A stretch of DNA of 64,000 nucleotides from Sterolibacterium sp. GTDB taxonomy: Bacteria > Pseudomonadota > Gammaproteobacteria > Burkholderiales > Rhodocyclaceae. The position numbers were made by a program, and so were the translations under genes. The notes under the pieces are model-generated. The model had not been told where the DNA came from. It made no database searches and saw only the letters and a program-made list of their open reading frames with translations. Location of the stretch: contig JAGOVA010000008.1 in assembly GCA_018061005.1 (NCBI GenBank), positions 1 to 64,000 of the forward strand, in the 5' to 3' direction. Position 1 is the first letter of the stretch, and each line of letters opens with the position of its first letter. This document shows positions 55,047 to 64,000 of the stretch, one piece after another.

Positions 55047-55619
55047 TCAGGCAGCTTTCTTGGTCTTGGCAGCAGCCGAAGCGGTGCTGACAGCTTTGGC
55101 CGTGGCGTTGGTGGCAGCAGCCACGTTGGCTTCGGTGATTTCGGCGACTTGCTTGGCAGCCTTGCTGATGCTGTCGTAAGCGGAGTTGGCGGCAGCGATG
55201 GCCGACTTCACGGCAGCAACAGCCACGTCGGAACCGGCGGGGGCGTTCTTGGCAGCTTTGTCCAGAGCGGTGGTGACGGTCTTGTTGGCTTCGGCGAACT
55301 GGGCTTCGACCACTTTGGAGATTTCTTCCTGGGTCTGCGCGGTGATTTCATACACGCTACGCGAGTAGGCCAGTGCCTTTTCAACGGTCGGCTGAGCCAG
55401 CGTGGCTTGCAGAGCAACCAGTTCCTGAATGTCCTTGGCACCCAGCAGAGCCTTGGTATTGGCAACGCTGTCTTCCAGCAGGCTGCGTGCGGTGTTCAGG
55501 TTCAGGGCAGCGAAACGCTCGGCGCTGGCGAACACGGTGTTGGCTAGGTTCAGCAGGGCTTCAACATTTGCCTTGTTGTTGGTGGTGAATTGTTCGGGGA
55601 TGAAGTTTTGGTTCAGCAT
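55047..55619 (-). CDS. phaP: Phasin (PHA granule-associated protein)
   Basis: Phasins coat polyhydroxyalkanoate granules and set their number and size. The 190-residue product is helical and Ala-rich, with the Phasin_2-type N-terminal segment (FIPEQFTTNNKANVEALLNLAN in two pieces) and a C-terminal Ala/Lys-rich tail ending AAAKTKKAA that resembles the H1-like repeats and may bind DNA. ATG 55619 has AGGAG six to eight bases upstream. A consensus promoter and a PhaR-like site lie upstream, and a terminator follows. The PHA synthase genes are not in the window. Confidence 0.9.
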   Translation of the reverse strand: MLNQNFIPEQFTTNNKANVEALLNLANTVFASAERFAALNLNTARSLLEDSVANTKALLGAKDIQELVALQATLAQPTVEKALAYSRSVYEITAQTQEEISKVVEAQFAEANKTVTTALDKAAKNAPAGSDVAVAAVKSAIAAANSAYDSISKAAKQVAEITEANVAAATNATAKAVSTASAAAKTKKAA

Positions 55620-55705
55620 TTTGTTTCTCCTAAGATGGAAGTTCAGGCAAGGGATGCGACGGTACTTTCAACGAGAATTTCGGATGCGTGCGCGATTGAA
55701 AATTG

Positions 55706-55716
55706 CTGCACTGCAC
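55706..55716. promoter_or_regulatory. Candidate PhaR-binding site
   Basis: CTGCACTGCAC matches seven of eight bases of the CTGC-N3/4-GCAG element recognised by the PHA-responsive repressor PhaR in other proteobacteria. It lies four to fifteen bases after the predicted start of phaP transcription, the place expected for repression. PhaR itself is not in this window. Confidence 0.45.
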
Positions 55717-55726
55717 TAAGACTCGA

Positions 55727-55754
55727 ATTATAGGTATCCGGTTTGCCTTGTCAA
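55727..55754 (-). promoter_or_regulatory. Consensus sigma-70 promoter of phaP
   Basis: On the minus strand a perfect TTGACA (55754-55749) and a perfect TATAAT (55732-55727) are separated by 16 bases. It is the best promoter in the window and fits a highly expressed granule protein. The leader would be about 100 bases. Confidence 0.85.
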
Positions 55755-55955
55755 GCACTTTTTGCGCGGTGCACAAAAAAATTTCCATCCCCTGCTTTCA
55801 GGGGGGTGTTGCTTGATTTTGTTGATGATTTTCTTGGCTTAGCCTGTGATGGTTTTCTGTTTGTGCCGCGTTGCAGCAAGTATTTTCGAGCTGGGCGGCG
55901 GTGTGGCGCGCAGCCTGGTCATGTAGCGCTGCAACAATGACATGGGTGTATGCGC

Positions 55956-56732
55956 TCAACGGTTCCTGAATTTGGGTTCGCGTTTTTCAATGAAGGCGGC
56001 CATGCCTTCTTTCTGGTCTTCCATAGCGAAGGTCGCGTGGAAGTTGCGGCGTTCGAACAGCAGCCCTTCCTGCAGCCCGGATTCGTAGGCACTGTTGATC
56101 AATTCCTTGATCATCATGGTGACGGGCAGCGAGTGGGTGGCGATTTTTTCGGCACTGGCGATGGCTTCAGCGAGCAGTTTATCGGCGGGGAGAATGCGGG
56201 CGACCAGCCCGGCGCGTTCCGCTTCAGCGGCGTCCATGAAGCGGCCGGTCAGGCACAGCTCCATGGCTTTGGCTTTGCCGACGGCGCGCGGCAGGCGCTG
56301 CGTGCCGCCGGAACCGGGCAGCACGCCCAGTTTGACTTCCGGCTGGCCAAACAAGGCATTGTCGGCGGCCAGAATGAAATCGCACATCATCGCCAGTTCG
56401 CAGCCGCCGCCGAGGGCATAACCGGCGACTGCCGCAATCATCGGTTTGCGAAAGCGCGGGACGCGATCCCAGTTGGTGCTGATGTAGTTGGCTTTGTAGA
56501 CATCCATGAAGCTGTAATCTTTCATGGCGCCAATATCTGCCCCGGCGGCAAAGGCTTTGTCCGAGCCGGTGATGACGATGCAGCCGATGTCTTCGTTGGT
56601 CTCGAACGTGTCGAGCGCGTGGCCGAGTTCGTCGATCAGCGCATCGTTAAGCGCGTTCAGTGCCTTGGGGCGGTTGAGGGTAATGAGGCCGACCTTGCCA
56701 CGGGTTTCGACGAGGATGTTTTCATAACTCAT
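55956..56732 (-). CDS. Enoyl-CoA hydratase
   Basis: The 258-residue crotonase-fold protein hydrates 2-enoyl-CoA to 3-hydroxyacyl-CoA. Both catalytic glutamates are present, Glu112 in [11 protein letters not shown] and Glu132 in [10 protein letters not shown], together with the oxyanion-hole loop AAGADI (62-67). This resembles short-chain hydratases such as PaaF or Ech. It is upstream of the phasin gene on the same strand, but separated from it by 336 bases and its own promoter. A link to PHA precursor supply or fatty acid oxidation is possible; specificity cannot be told. Confidence 0.9.
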   Translation of the reverse strand: MSYENILVETRGKVGLITLNRPKALNALNDALIDELGHALDTFETNEDIGCIVITGSDKAFAAGADIGAMKDYSFMDVYKANYISTNWDRVPRFRKPMIAAVAGYALGGGCELAMMCDFILAADNALFGQPEVKLGVLPGSGGTQRLPRAVGKAKAMELCLTGRFMDAAEAERAGLVARILPADKLLAEAIASAEKIATHSLPVTMMIKELINSAYESGLQEGLLFERRNFHATFAMEDQKEGMAAFIEKREPKFRNR

Positions 56733-56752
56733 GATAGGTAATCCGGTTGAGG

Positions 56753-57337
56753 TCAGGGGGTGGGTTGGGCTGGGGTGGCCGGTGGGGTGGCCGATGGTGT
56801 CGCAGTATGCGGTTTGGGCTGGATGACTACGCGCACGCGGCTGTCCTTGCCCGTGCCACTGGGGGTGCTGGTGCCGTTGGCACCGCTAGTGACAAGGTAA
56901 TTTTCGTTATTGCCGTCGTAAGAAATGTATTGGCCGCGCACTTCATCATTGCCGCTTTTGATGTAGGCGCGCTGGAAAAACTCGGTTTTTTCGCTGCGCG
57001 CGTCATGCACGATACGTTCGGCTTCGCCGTCGATGTATTCGTCTTTGCCTTCGCGTTTCTGGCGAAAGCGCGCCAGCCCGCCCGGGCTGACGGTGGCCGT
57101 GCCTTTCTGGAATCCCTGGGCATCCTGGGTGACGACCAGTTTGTCACAATGGATCATCAGGGTGCCTTGCACCAGTTGCACATTGCCTTCGAGGACATGG
57201 ATTTTCTTCGCGTCATCGACGGTGATGCGGTCGGATTCGAGGTGCACCGGCTTGTCGCGATCCGCTTTTTCAGCGTGCGCGGTGCTGGTCAGACATCCGG
57301 CCAGGAGCAGGGCGAGTGGAATGAGGGCGGTTTTCAT
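56753..57337 (-). CDS. lptA: LPS transport periplasmic bridge protein LptA
   Basis: LptA polymerises into the periplasmic bridge that carries lipopolysaccharide from LptC to LptD. The 194-residue product has a signal peptide (about residues 1-22) and the OstA-like beta-jellyroll with [27 protein letters not shown] and the [12 protein letters not shown] segment. The C-terminal 25 residues are Pro/Ala/Thr-rich. It lies 20 bases after lptC on the same strand. An LptB gene would be expected next, but enoyl-CoA hydratase is found here instead. Confidence 0.93.
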   Translation of the reverse strand: MKTALIPLALLLAGCLTSTAHAEKADRDKPVHLESDRITVDDAKKIHVLEGNVQLVQGTLMIHCDKLVVTQDAQGFQKGTATVSPGGLARFRQKREGKDEYIDGEAERIVHDARSEKTEFFQRAYIKSGNDEVRGQYISYDGNNENYLVTSGANGTSTPSGTGKDSRVRVVIQPKPHTATPSATPPATPAQPTP

Positions 57338-57357
57338 GAGGGACTATGGACGATGGA

Positions 57358-57933
57358 CTAGGGGCGTGGAGCGCGCTGGAGCACGCCTTGCACGCGACCC
57401 AGCAGGGTGAAGGTTTGGGTGTGGTTGTTGGCTTCCAGACCGTGACCCTGGAGGGTGCTGAGGCCATTGATGATGGTTACAGGCGTGTCGGTACGCGCGA
57501 GTTCATCATCAGGAAATACACGCAACTCGGCAGTTTTGACCAGCAGATCGGGCTGTTTGTCATGGGCGTTGCGTTTCATCTGTACATCGCCGATGAGGCG
57601 GACTTCTTTGCCATCCTTGCTGATCCAGGCGCGTTCGGCATCGACGAGCAAGGGCTGGCTCTGGCCGTAGTACACCAGCGAGGGGGTGCTGACTTCTGTG
57701 CTGTCGTTGTCCGGGTAATGCGCCATTTTCTGTGCGGACAGCTGATGTTGCAGGCGGCCGTCGAGACTGAAGCGGCGGCTGGTGAAATGCTCGACGATGA
57801 AATCCGGGTCGTGCCGGTTCTTGCCGTTGCGGGTGGTTTCGTCGATCCGGCTGGCGTGATCCAGCCAGAAGGTACCTGCGGCCAGCAGGGTCAGCAGCAG
57901 CAAGGGAAACAGGGGCGCGGCCTGGATTTTCAC
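57358..57933 (-). CDS. lptC: LPS transport protein LptC
   Basis: LptC is the bitopic inner-membrane protein that receives LPS from LptBFG and passes it to LptA. The 191-residue product has one N-terminal membrane segment (about residues 7-24) and a periplasmic beta-jellyroll with DFIVEHFTSRRFSLDG. The GTG start overlaps the kdsC stop by four bases, and the kdsD-kdsC-lptC-lptA order is typical. Confidence 0.9.
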   Translation of the reverse strand: MKIQAAPLFPLLLLTLLAAGTFWLDHASRIDETTRNGKNRHDPDFIVEHFTSRRFSLDGRLQHQLSAQKMAHYPDNDSTEVSTPSLVYYGQSQPLLVDAERAWISKDGKEVRLIGDVQMKRNAHDKQPDLLVKTAELRVFPDDELARTDTPVTIINGLSTLQGHGLEANNHTQTFTLLGRVQGVLQRAPRP

Positions 57934-58496
57934 GAGGCAGCCCGGGAGTGGTTCGTATCCATGTCGACATCCACCAGGCAGGCCGCCAGCAAGGGGTCGA
58001 GGTGTCCCTGGGCGGCAAGGATCAGTTCGCAGACTTCACGCGCCGCACCGCGTCCGCCTTCGGCTTGCGTGACGTGATCGACATGGTGCTGCACGAAAGT
58101 GTGGCCATTCGGTACGCTGGCAGAAAAGCCACAGGCGCGCAGTACGGGCAGATCAACAATGTCGTCGCCCATGTAGCCGGCTTCGGCAAAGCTCAGTCCG
58201 TGTGCTTCAAGCAGCCCCTGCATTGCGCTGCGTTTGTCTTCGACACCTTGCAACAGCAGCTGGATGCCGAGATTGGCTGCACGCAGTTCGACGGCACGTG
58301 AACGACGGCCAGTGATGAGTGCCAGCGTGACCCCGCTTTCGGCCAGCATTTTCAGGCCGTGGCCATCCAGGGTGTTGAAGCCTTTCAGTTCGTCGCCCTG
58401 GGCGGAAAACCAGAGGGTGCCGTCGGTCAGTACGCCGTCGACATCGAAACCCATCAGGCGGACGTTGCGTGCTTTTGCGAGGACGGTGGGGTTCAT
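57930..58496 (-). CDS. kdsC: KDO-8-phosphate phosphatase KdsC
   Basis: KdsC removes phosphate from KDO-8-phosphate during synthesis of the LPS inner-core sugar KDO. The 188-residue HAD protein has the nucleophile motif FDVDGVLTDG (Asp18 and Asp20), LITGRRSRAVELRA, and YMGDDIVDLPVL. The final 20 residues are variable. ATG 58496 starts two bases after the kdsD stop. Confidence 0.94.
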   Translation of the reverse strand: MNPTVLAKARNVRLMGFDVDGVLTDGTLWFSAQGDELKGFNTLDGHGLKMLAESGVTLALITGRRSRAVELRAANLGIQLLLQGVEDKRSAMQGLLEAHGLSFAEAGYMGDDIVDLPVLRACGFSASVPNGHTFVQHHVDHVTQAEGGRGAAREVCELILAAQGHLDPLLAACLVDVDMDTNHSRAAS

Positions 58497-58498
58497 GG

Positions 58499-59497
58499 TC
58501 AGAGCACCTTGGCGCGAAACAGGTCGTGCATGGTGAGTGCGCCGAGCAGCGTGCCCGCGTCATCGAGAACCAGCAGCTGGGTAATCTTGTGGGTTTCCAT
58601 AAGTTGTACGGCTTCAATGGCGAGTTTGTGGGGGGCGATGGCATGGGGATGACGGGTCATCACCGTACCGACGGAAGTTTCACGCAGATCGCCCTGTTTT
58701 TGCAGAGCGCGCCGCAGGTCGCCATCGGTGAAGATGCCCTGCAGGCGGCCTTCTGCGTCATGTACGGCAACCATGCCCATGCCGCCGCCGGAACTGGCGC
58801 TCAAGGCATCGATGACCGGTGCGGTGGCGCAGATTTGCGGCACGGCGGGTGCCGGGCGCATGACATCGCTGACATGGGTCAGCAAGCGTCGTCCCAGCGC
58901 GCCGCCGGGATGTGAACGGGCAAAATCAGCGGCACCAAAACCGCGGGCATCGAGCAACACCACGGCCAGCGCATCACCTAGCGCCAGCGCGGCGGTTGTG
59001 CTGGCGGTGGGTGCGAGATTGAGCGGGCAGGCTTCTTCGGCCACGCCTGCGTCGAGATGGGCATCGGCCTCGCGTGCGAGGGAGGAGCCCGGGTTGCCGG
59101 TGATGGCAATCAGCCGTCCGCCCTGACGCTTGATCTGCGGCACGATGGTCAGCAGTTCGTCGCTCTCGCCCGAGTTGGAAATAGCGATGACGACATCATT
59201 TTGCGTGATCATGCCCAGGTCGCCATGCACCGCTTCGGCGGCATGCACGAAGTAGGCGGGTGTGCCGGTGCTGGCCAGGGTGGCGGCGATCTTGCGGCCA
59301 ATATGCCCCGACTTGCCCAGGCCACAGACAATGACCCGGCCTTTGCAATCTAGGATCAGGGCAACGGCACGCAGGAAGGCATCGCCTAGTCGCTGTTGCA
59401 GGGCGGTAATGGCCGCAGCTTCGATCTGCAGGACGCGCTGCGCCATGGCGATCGAACGTGAGGGCGTATCGGTGGAATCTGCGCCGGGTAAGCTCAT
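58499..59497 (-). CDS. kdsD: Arabinose-5-phosphate isomerase KdsD
   Basis: KdsD converts ribulose-5-phosphate to arabinose-5-phosphate, the first committed sugar for KDO. The 332-residue protein has a SIS domain (about 35-190, with VCGLGKSGHIGRK and ISNSGESDELL) and two CBS domains (about 205-332). ATG 59497 gives MSLPGADSTDTPS; further upstream codons are open but unrelated. It is divergent from the Kef-type transporter gene, with a 134-base gap. Confidence 0.94.
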   Translation of the reverse strand: MSLPGADSTDTPSRSIAMAQRVLQIEAAAITALQQRLGDAFLRAVALILDCKGRVIVCGLGKSGHIGRKIAATLASTGTPAYFVHAAEAVHGDLGMITQNDVVIAISNSGESDELLTIVPQIKRQGGRLIAITGNPGSSLAREADAHLDAGVAEEACPLNLAPTASTTAALALGDALAVVLLDARGFGAADFARSHPGGALGRRLLTHVSDVMRPAPAVPQICATAPVIDALSASSGGGMGMVAVHDAEGRLQGIFTDGDLRRALQKQGDLRETSVGTVMTRHPHAIAPHKLAIEAVQLMETHKITQLLVLDDAGTLLGALTMHDLFRAKVL

Positions 59498-59631
59498 GGG
59501 AGTGTTACAGTAACGAGAGGGAAAATTATAACAAACCGCACGGCTGCCCTTCAGCAGCGTGCTTTCGGAGGACTGCTTCGGAAGCCTGCCGCTGAAGCCA
59601 GGGTGGTCGATGTGCATGAACCGGTCTTTTG

Positions 59632-61620
59632 ATGATGGGAAACACTCTCGATCTTGTGTTGCTGCTGCTCGCCTCCTCCGTGGTGGTGGTGGCATTGTTT
59701 CGCTCGTTGCAGTTGCCCCCGGTCATCGGTTACCTGCTGGTGGGGGCGTTGATCGGCCCGAATGCCCTGAAGCTGATGCCGGATGCCGAAGGGACGCGCC
59801 ATCTGGCGGAGTTCGGCGTGGTGTTTCTGATGTTTACCATCGGCCTGGAGTTTTCCTTGCCGCGCCTGTTCAGCATGAAACGTCTGGTGTTTGGCCTGGG
59901 GCTGGCGCAGGTGGTGCTCACCATGCTGTTCATCTTGTTGTTTGCCGCACTGGTGGGGATGCCCTGGCGGGGGGCGGTCGCCTTGGGCGGGGCGTTGGCC
60001 ATGTCGTCCACGGCGGTTGCCAGCAAACTGCTGGTCGAGCGAGCTGAGCTGGATTCGGCGCATGGCCGTCAGGTCATGGGGGTGTTGCTGTTTCAGGATA
60101 TCGCGGTCGTCCCGTTGTTGATTCTACTCCCCGCGCTGGCGGGCGAGGGCAATGATCTGAGCATCACCCTGCTGTGGGCGGCGCTCAAGGCGGTGGTGAC
60201 GCTGGTGGTGGTGATTTTCCTCGGGCAGCGGCTGATGCGCGCCTGGTTTACCGTGGTGGCACGGCGCAAGTCGACCGAGCTGTTCATTCTCAATGTGTTG
60301 CTGATTACCCTGGGTTTGTCGTGGTTTACCGAACTGGTGGGGCTGTCACTGGCGCTGGGTGCGTTTCTGGCCGGCATGCTGATTTCAGAAACTGAATACC
60401 GCTTCAAGGTGGAAGAAGACATCAAGCCTTTCCGCGACGTGTTGCTGGGGCTGTTTTTCATCACGGTCGGCATGTATCTCGATCCCCGGCTGATCAGTCA
60501 GAATGCCCTGTTTGTGGCGGCCTTGCTGGTGGGGCTGCTGCTGCTCAAATTGCTGGTGGTGTTCGTGTTGTCGCGGCTGTCGGGTGCGACCACGGGTGTG
60601 GCCTTGCGTTCGGGGCTGTGGCTATGCGCGGGTGGCGAGTTTGGTTTCGTGTTGCTGACGCTGGGGATGGAAAAGGGGCTGCTCAGCCCTGTCGCCGCGC
60701 AAAGCGTGCTGGCCGCACTGGTGTTGTCATTGGTGATCGCGCCGTTGCTGATTCATTACAGCGACAAGATCGTGCTGCGCTTCGTTGCTTCGGAATGGTT
60801 GCTGCGTTCGATGGCGCTGACCACCCTTGCGGCACGCACCATCACCAATGACAAACATGCCATCCTTTGCGGTTATGGCCGGACGGGTCAGCATCTTGCG
60901 CGCTTTCTGGAGAAAGAGAAGATCCCGCTGGTTGCGCTGGATCTCGATCCGGAACGCGTGCGTGAAGCTTCGGCGGCGGGTGACCCGGTGGTTTATGGCG
61001 ATGCCTCCCAGCGCGAGACGCTGGTGGCCGCAGGGATCCAGCGTGCCGATGTGGTGGTTGTGACCTCGAATGACCCGCAACTGGCCTTGCGAGTGCTGCA
61101 TCATGCCCGTGAGCTGCGCCCTGGCTTGCCGGTGGTGGTGCGTGCGGCGGAAGAGGGTGATGTTGCACGTTTTGAGGCAGCGGGTGCAGCGGAAGTCGTG
61201 CCGGAGGCGCTCGAATCCAGCGTGATGCTGGCCACCCATGCGCTGGCTTTGCTGGGCGTACCGATGCAGCGGGTCATCCATCTGTTGCGCGAGGCACGCC
61301 AGCAACATTACGCCTTGCTGCGCGGCTATTTCCCCGGAGCCAGTGATGCCAGCGAGCATCTTTCGGATGCCGAACAGGTGCGCCTGCATAGTGTGGCGCT
61401 GACCACCGGCAGCCATGCCATCGGGCGGCCACTCGATGAGCTGGCGTTGGGCGAGCTGGATGCCAGTGTGCTGTCCCTGCGTCGTCAGGGTGCGCGCCAT
61501 ATTGCGCCGGATCGTGAGACGCGGCTGGAAGATGGCGACATCCTGGTTCTGCAAGGAACGGCCAGCGCGCTGGCGGTCGCGGAAGAACGTTTGTTGCGGG
61601 GTGCTTGGGTCGATAAATGA
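59632..61620 (+). CDS. Kef-type/YbaL-like K+/H+ antiporter with RCK domains
   Basis: The 662-residue protein belongs to the CPA2 family of monovalent cation:proton antiporters. It has about twelve membrane helices (residues 5-385), then an RCK-N (TrkA-N) domain with the Rossmann motif LCGYGRTGQHLARFL, and an RCK-C domain at the C-terminus (about 565-650). This layout matches KefB/KefC and YbaL; the glutathione-specific features of KefC cannot be judged by eye, so I give no gene symbol. ATG 59632 or 59635 could be the start. It is convergent with hisI. Confidence 0.88.
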   Translation: MMGNTLDLVLLLLASSVVVVALFRSLQLPPVIGYLLVGALIGPNALKLMPDAEGTRHLAEFGVVFLMFTIGLEFSLPRLFSMKRLVFGLGLAQVVLTMLFILLFAALVGMPWRGAVALGGALAMSSTAVASKLLVERAELDSAHGRQVMGVLLFQDIAVVPLLILLPALAGEGNDLSITLLWAALKAVVTLVVVIFLGQRLMRAWFTVVARRKSTELFILNVLLITLGLSWFTELVGLSLALGAFLAGMLISETEYRFKVEEDIKPFRDVLLGLFFITVGMYLDPRLISQNALFVAALLVGLLLLKLLVVFVLSRLSGATTGVALRSGLWLCAGGEFGFVLLTLGMEKGLLSPVAAQSVLAALVLSLVIAPLLIHYSDKIVLRFVASEWLLRSMALTTLAARTITNDKHAILCGYGRTGQHLARFLEKEKIPLVALDLDPERVREASAAGDPVVYGDASQRETLVAAGIQRADVVVVTSNDPQLALRVLHHARELRPGLPVVVRAAEEGDVARFEAAGAAEVVPEALESSVMLATHALALLGVPMQRVIHLLREARQQHYALLRGYFPGASDASEHLSDAEQVRLHSVALTTGSHAIGRPLDELALGELDASVLSLRRQGARHIAPDRETRLEDGDILVLQGTASALAVAEERLLRGAWVDK

Positions 61621-61656
61621 CGATGGCGCGGTGATGTCCATGCGCCGCGTGAATCA

Positions 61657-61677
61657 TCACCACTCACCACTCACCAC
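61657..61677. repeat. Three tandem 7-mers TCACCAC
   Basis: Exact copies of TCACCAC occur at 61657, 61664 and 61671 in the gap between the transporter gene and hisI. As with the 9-mer tract at 54920, the repeats sit in a short spacer between convergent genes. They may be slippage-prone; no role is known. Confidence 0.65.
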
Positions 61678-61694
61678 CCGCCAAGAGACAGGGT

Positions 61695-62096
61695 TCAGCC
61701 CGGTTTTTTGTAGATTTCGTCCGGGTCTTTCAGCACGGGGTCGGCCTCCTGCCATTGGTCATCCACGAGCTTCAGGAAAAAGCAGCTATGCCGCCCGGTA
61801 TGGCAGGCGATATCACCGGTCTGCCGGATTTTCAGGAGCAGGGTGTCGTTGTCGCAATCCAGGCGGATGTCGATGACCTTTTGTGTGTGGCCGGACTCCT
61901 CACCCTTGTGCCACAGCTTGCGGCGGGTGCGCGACCAATACACGGCTTCGCCGCGCTCGACGGTGAGTTGCAATGCCTCGCGATTCATCCAGGCGAACAT
62001 CAGCACATCGCCACTCGTCGCATCCTGTGCAATGACGGGCACCAGCCCCTGTTCGTTCCAGGCGATTTTTTTCAACCAGTCGGTCTTGCTGTTCAT
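61695..62096 (-). CDS. hisI: Phosphoribosyl-AMP cyclohydrolase HisI
   Basis: HisI opens the purine ring of phosphoribosyl-AMP in histidine synthesis. The 133-residue product has the metal-binding DCDND motif and CHTGRHSC. It is monofunctional: the HisE pyrophosphatase domain fused in enterobacteria is missing. ATG 62096 overlaps the hisF stop by four bases. hisE is not found downstream in this window, where the transporter gene converges. Confidence 0.94.
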   Translation of the reverse strand: MNSKTDWLKKIAWNEQGLVPVIAQDATSGDVLMFAWMNREALQLTVERGEAVYWSRTRRKLWHKGEESGHTQKVIDIRLDCDNDTLLLKIRQTGDIACHTGRHSCFFLKLVDDQWQEADPVLKDPDEIYKKPG

Positions 62097-62851
62097 AGGC
62101 GCACCTCAATGCCCTGGGCGCGCATGAATTCCTTGGCTTCACGCACGGTGTATTCGCCGTAGTGAAAAATACTGGCGGCGAGCACGGCATCGGCGCGGCC
62201 TTCGGTCACGCCATCGGCCAGGTGTTGCAAGTTGCCCACGCCACCACTGGCGATCACCGGAATATCGACGGCTTCAGACACGGCGCGGGTCAGCGCGAGA
62301 TCGAAGCCGATTTTGGCGCCATCGCGATCCATGCTGGTGAGCAGAATTTCGCCTGCGCCCAGTGCCTGGATCTGTCGCGCCCAATCAACCACATCGCGCC
62401 CCGTGGCACGTCGTCCGCCATGCGTGAAGACTTCCCACTGCCCAGGTGCGCGCTGCTTGGCGTCGATGGCCACGACGATGCACTGGCTGCCGACCTTGCT
62501 GGACGCGTCGTGGATGAGCTGCGGGTTTTCCACGGCGGCGGTATTCATGCTGACCTTGTCCGCCCCGGCGTTGAGCAGGCGGCGCACATCGGTCACGACG
62601 CGCACACCACCGCCGACGGTGAGTGGAATGAAGACCTGCTCGGCGACCTGTTCGACGACATGCAAGATGATGTCGCGCTGGTCGGAGCTGGCGGTAATGT
62701 CGAGAAAAGTCAGCTCGTCAGCTCCCTGTTCGTCGTAGCGACGGGCAATTTCAACGGGATCACCGGCGTCGCGGAGCTGGACGAAGTTGATCCCTTTGAC
62801 GACACGTCCGGCGGAAACGTCGAGGCAGGGGATGATGCGTTTGGCGAGCAT
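62093..62851 (-). CDS. hisF: Imidazole glycerol phosphate synthase subunit HisF
   Basis: HisF is the cyclase subunit that uses ammonia from HisH to make imidazole-glycerol phosphate and AICAR. The 252-residue TIM barrel has the catalytic Asp11 in [12 protein letters not shown] and a second Asp in VAIDAKQ, plus phosphate loops VGGGVR and ASGGVG. It follows hisA by 16 bases, and its stop overlaps hisI. Confidence 0.96.
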   Translation of the reverse strand: MLAKRIIPCLDVSAGRVVKGINFVQLRDAGDPVEIARRYDEQGADELTFLDITASSDQRDIILHVVEQVAEQVFIPLTVGGGVRVVTDVRRLLNAGADKVSMNTAAVENPQLIHDASSKVGSQCIVVAIDAKQRAPGQWEVFTHGGRRATGRDVVDWARQIQALGAGEILLTSMDRDGAKIGFDLALTRAVSEAVDIPVIASGGVGNLQHLADGVTEGRADAVLAASIFHYGEYTVREAKEFMRAQGIEVRL

Positions 62852-62867
62852 GATGATGAGGTGAAGT

Positions 62868-63620
62868 TCAGGGCTGTTGGGTGTTCGAGAGCTGGTCGGC
62901 TTCGGCTTGCGCCTTCTGGAAGTCGAGCTTGCCTTCGTAGATGGCGCGGCCGGTGATGGCGCCGCAGATGCCTTCGGCCTGCACGGCGCACAGTGCCTGG
63001 ATGTCTTTCAGACAGCCGATGCCGCCGCTGGCAATCACGGGGATGGTCAGTGCCTGGGCGAGTTTGACGGTGGCGTCGATATTCACCCCGGAAAGCATGC
63101 CGTCGCGGCCAATGTCGGTGTAGATGATGGATTCGACACCGTAGCCTTCAAACTTTTTTGCCAGATCGATGACATCATGGCCGGTGAGTTTCGACCAGCC
63201 GTCGACCGCGACCTTGCCATCTTTGGCATCGAGGCCGACGATAATGTGGCCGGGAAATGCGCCGCAGGCATCGTGCAGGAAGCCGGGGTTTTTCACGGCG
63301 GCTGTGCCGATGATGACGTAGGAAATGCCATCGTCGAGACAGCGTTCGATGGTGTCGAGATCACGGATGCCGCCGCCGAGCTGCACCGGGATTTCGGTGC
63401 CGACTTCACGCAGGATGGCCTTGATGGCCGCTTCATTCTTCGGTTTGCCGGCAAAGGCACCATTGAGATCCACCAGATGCAGGCGGCGCGCGCCCTGTTT
63501 GATCCAGTGGCGCGCCATGGCGGCCGGGTCTTCGGAAAACACGGTGGCATCGTCCATATCGCCTTGTTTGAGGCGAACACAATGGCCGTCTTTGAGGTCG
63601 ATGGCAGGTATCAGCAGCAT
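62868..63620 (-). CDS. hisA: ProFAR isomerase HisA
   Basis: HisA isomerises ProFAR to PRFAR in histidine synthesis. The 250-residue TIM barrel starts [12 protein letters not shown] with catalytic Asp8, and has [17 protein letters not shown] and ASGGIG phosphate and acid motifs. The open frame extends 35 codons upstream, but the family N-terminus fixes ATG 63620. hisH lies 52 bases upstream. Confidence 0.96.
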   Translation of the reverse strand: MLLIPAIDLKDGHCVRLKQGDMDDATVFSEDPAAMARHWIKQGARRLHLVDLNGAFAGKPKNEAAIKAILREVGTEIPVQLGGGIRDLDTIERCLDDGISYVIIGTAAVKNPGFLHDACGAFPGHIIVGLDAKDGKVAVDGWSKLTGHDVIDLAKKFEGYGVESIIYTDIGRDGMLSGVNIDATVKLAQALTIPVIASGGIGCLKDIQALCAVQAEGICGAITGRAIYEGKLDFQKAQAEADQLSNTQQP

Positions 63621-63672
63621 GGGCGTGGGTAGTAACGGGTGTGAGTGAAGAGGGGCAGGGAAATCAGGAAAA

Positions 63673-64000
63673 TCAGGGGTTCCAGTGCATGAAGTTGGCG
63701 AGCAGTTGCAGGCCATCCCGGGCACTTTTTTCCGGGTGAAACTGTACGGCGAAAATGTGATCGCGCGTCACGGCACTGGTAAAGGGGATGCCGTAGTCGG
63801 TGAGGCTGGCCGTGAGTGCTTGCTCATCCGGCGCGACGTAGTAGCTATGCACGAAATAAAAACGCGCGTCGTCTGCGATATTTGTCCATAGCGGATGGGC
63901 TCGGGTCGGACGCACTTCGTTCCAGCCCATGTGCGGCACCTTGAGGCGGCTGCCATCCGCAGCGATCATTTTTTCGTGCGGGAAGCGCGGTACACGTCCC
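63673..64000 (-). CDS. hisH: Imidazole glycerol phosphate synthase subunit HisH (partial, 5' end beyond the window)
   Basis: HisH is the glutaminase that supplies ammonia to HisF. Only the C-terminal 108 residues are in the window. They show [19 protein letters not shown] and the triad part FHPEKS, which contain the catalytic His and Glu of class I amidotransferases. The reading frame is open across the window edge ([10 protein letters not shown]), so the start and the nucleophilic Cys lie outside. Confidence 0.94.
   Translation of the reverse strand, partial: GRVPRFPHEKMIAADGSRLKVPHMGWNEVRPTRAHPLWTNIADDARFYFVHSYYVAPDEQALTASLTDYGIPFTSAVTRDHIFAVQFHPEKSARDGLQLLANFMHWNP

Larger units (their letters stand above)
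55620..55955. other. 336-base spacer upstream of phaP
   Basis: It holds the phaP promoter (55727-55754), a PhaR-like site (55706-55716) and an inverted pair GTTGCAGC at 55870-55877 and GCTGCAAC at 55928-55935, 50 bases apart. The part from 55760 to 55860 is AT-rich. No coding frame of quality is seen. Confidence 0.6.

Overview
The window is a GC-rich bacterial chromosome segment that reads as a betaproteobacterium. I infer this from the 3' end of rnpB directly upstream of mraZ, a complete mra/dcw cluster running through ftsZ to lpxC, secA after an M23 peptidase, a pilS-pilR-ampD string, an AlgP/H1-like KPAAK-repeat protein, a phasin, and a hisHAFI block. Genus cannot be fixed from this sequence alone. 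No tRNA, complete insertion sequence, prophage or CRISPR array was seen.

Layout. 1-180: 3' end of RNase P RNA and its terminator. 316-18340: the dcw cluster mraZ-rsmH-ftsL-ftsI-murE-murF-mraY-murD-ftsW-murG-murC-murB-ddl-ftsQ-ftsA-ftsZ, mostly joined by 1-4 base start/stop overlaps and headed by a four-copy TGGG operator. 18379-25464: lpxC, a 60-residue membrane protein, dciA (minus), an M23 peptidase, secA, and an mtnA plus class II aldolase pair. 25477-31002: dacB (minus), a PP0621-family protein, pilS, pilR, ampD. 31003-32336: an AT-rich spacer with a candidate structured RNA and terminator, then the H1-like gene. 32438-39222: pckG (minus), maeB, a patatin-like lipase and a D-Ala-D-Ala endopeptidase. 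39255-42991: an IclR regulator divergent from lutABC. 43020-46702 (minus): an orphan Panacea-domain protein, a condensation-type acyltransferase and glnS. 46937-49850: an accessory patch with a subtilase, a lipoprotein, several strong hairpins and a leftover copy of the subtilase tail. 49928-54910: crcB, hrpA and a molybdopterin-binding-domain protein. 55047-64000: phasin, enoyl-CoA hydratase and lptA-lptC-kdsC-kdsD on minus, a Kef-type transporter on plus, and hisI-hisF-hisA-hisH on minus, with hisH running off the end.

How it works together. Much of the window builds the envelope. The mur/fts genes make lipid II and the divisome. LpxC, KdsC/KdsD and LptA/LptC make and export LPS. DacB, PbpG, AmpD and the M23 protein trim or recycle peptidoglycan. 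PckG, MaeB, LutABC and the phasin point to growth on organic acids with polyhydroxyalkanoate storage.

The most unusual stretches are the structured leader or small RNA before the H1-like gene (31111-31400), the subtilase patch with its duplicated remnant (47006-49850), the mtnA-aldolase pair, the orphan Panacea gene, a four-repeat operator in front of lutA, and the start region of ddl, which looks like a one-base slip. I found nothing I would call a proven new system.
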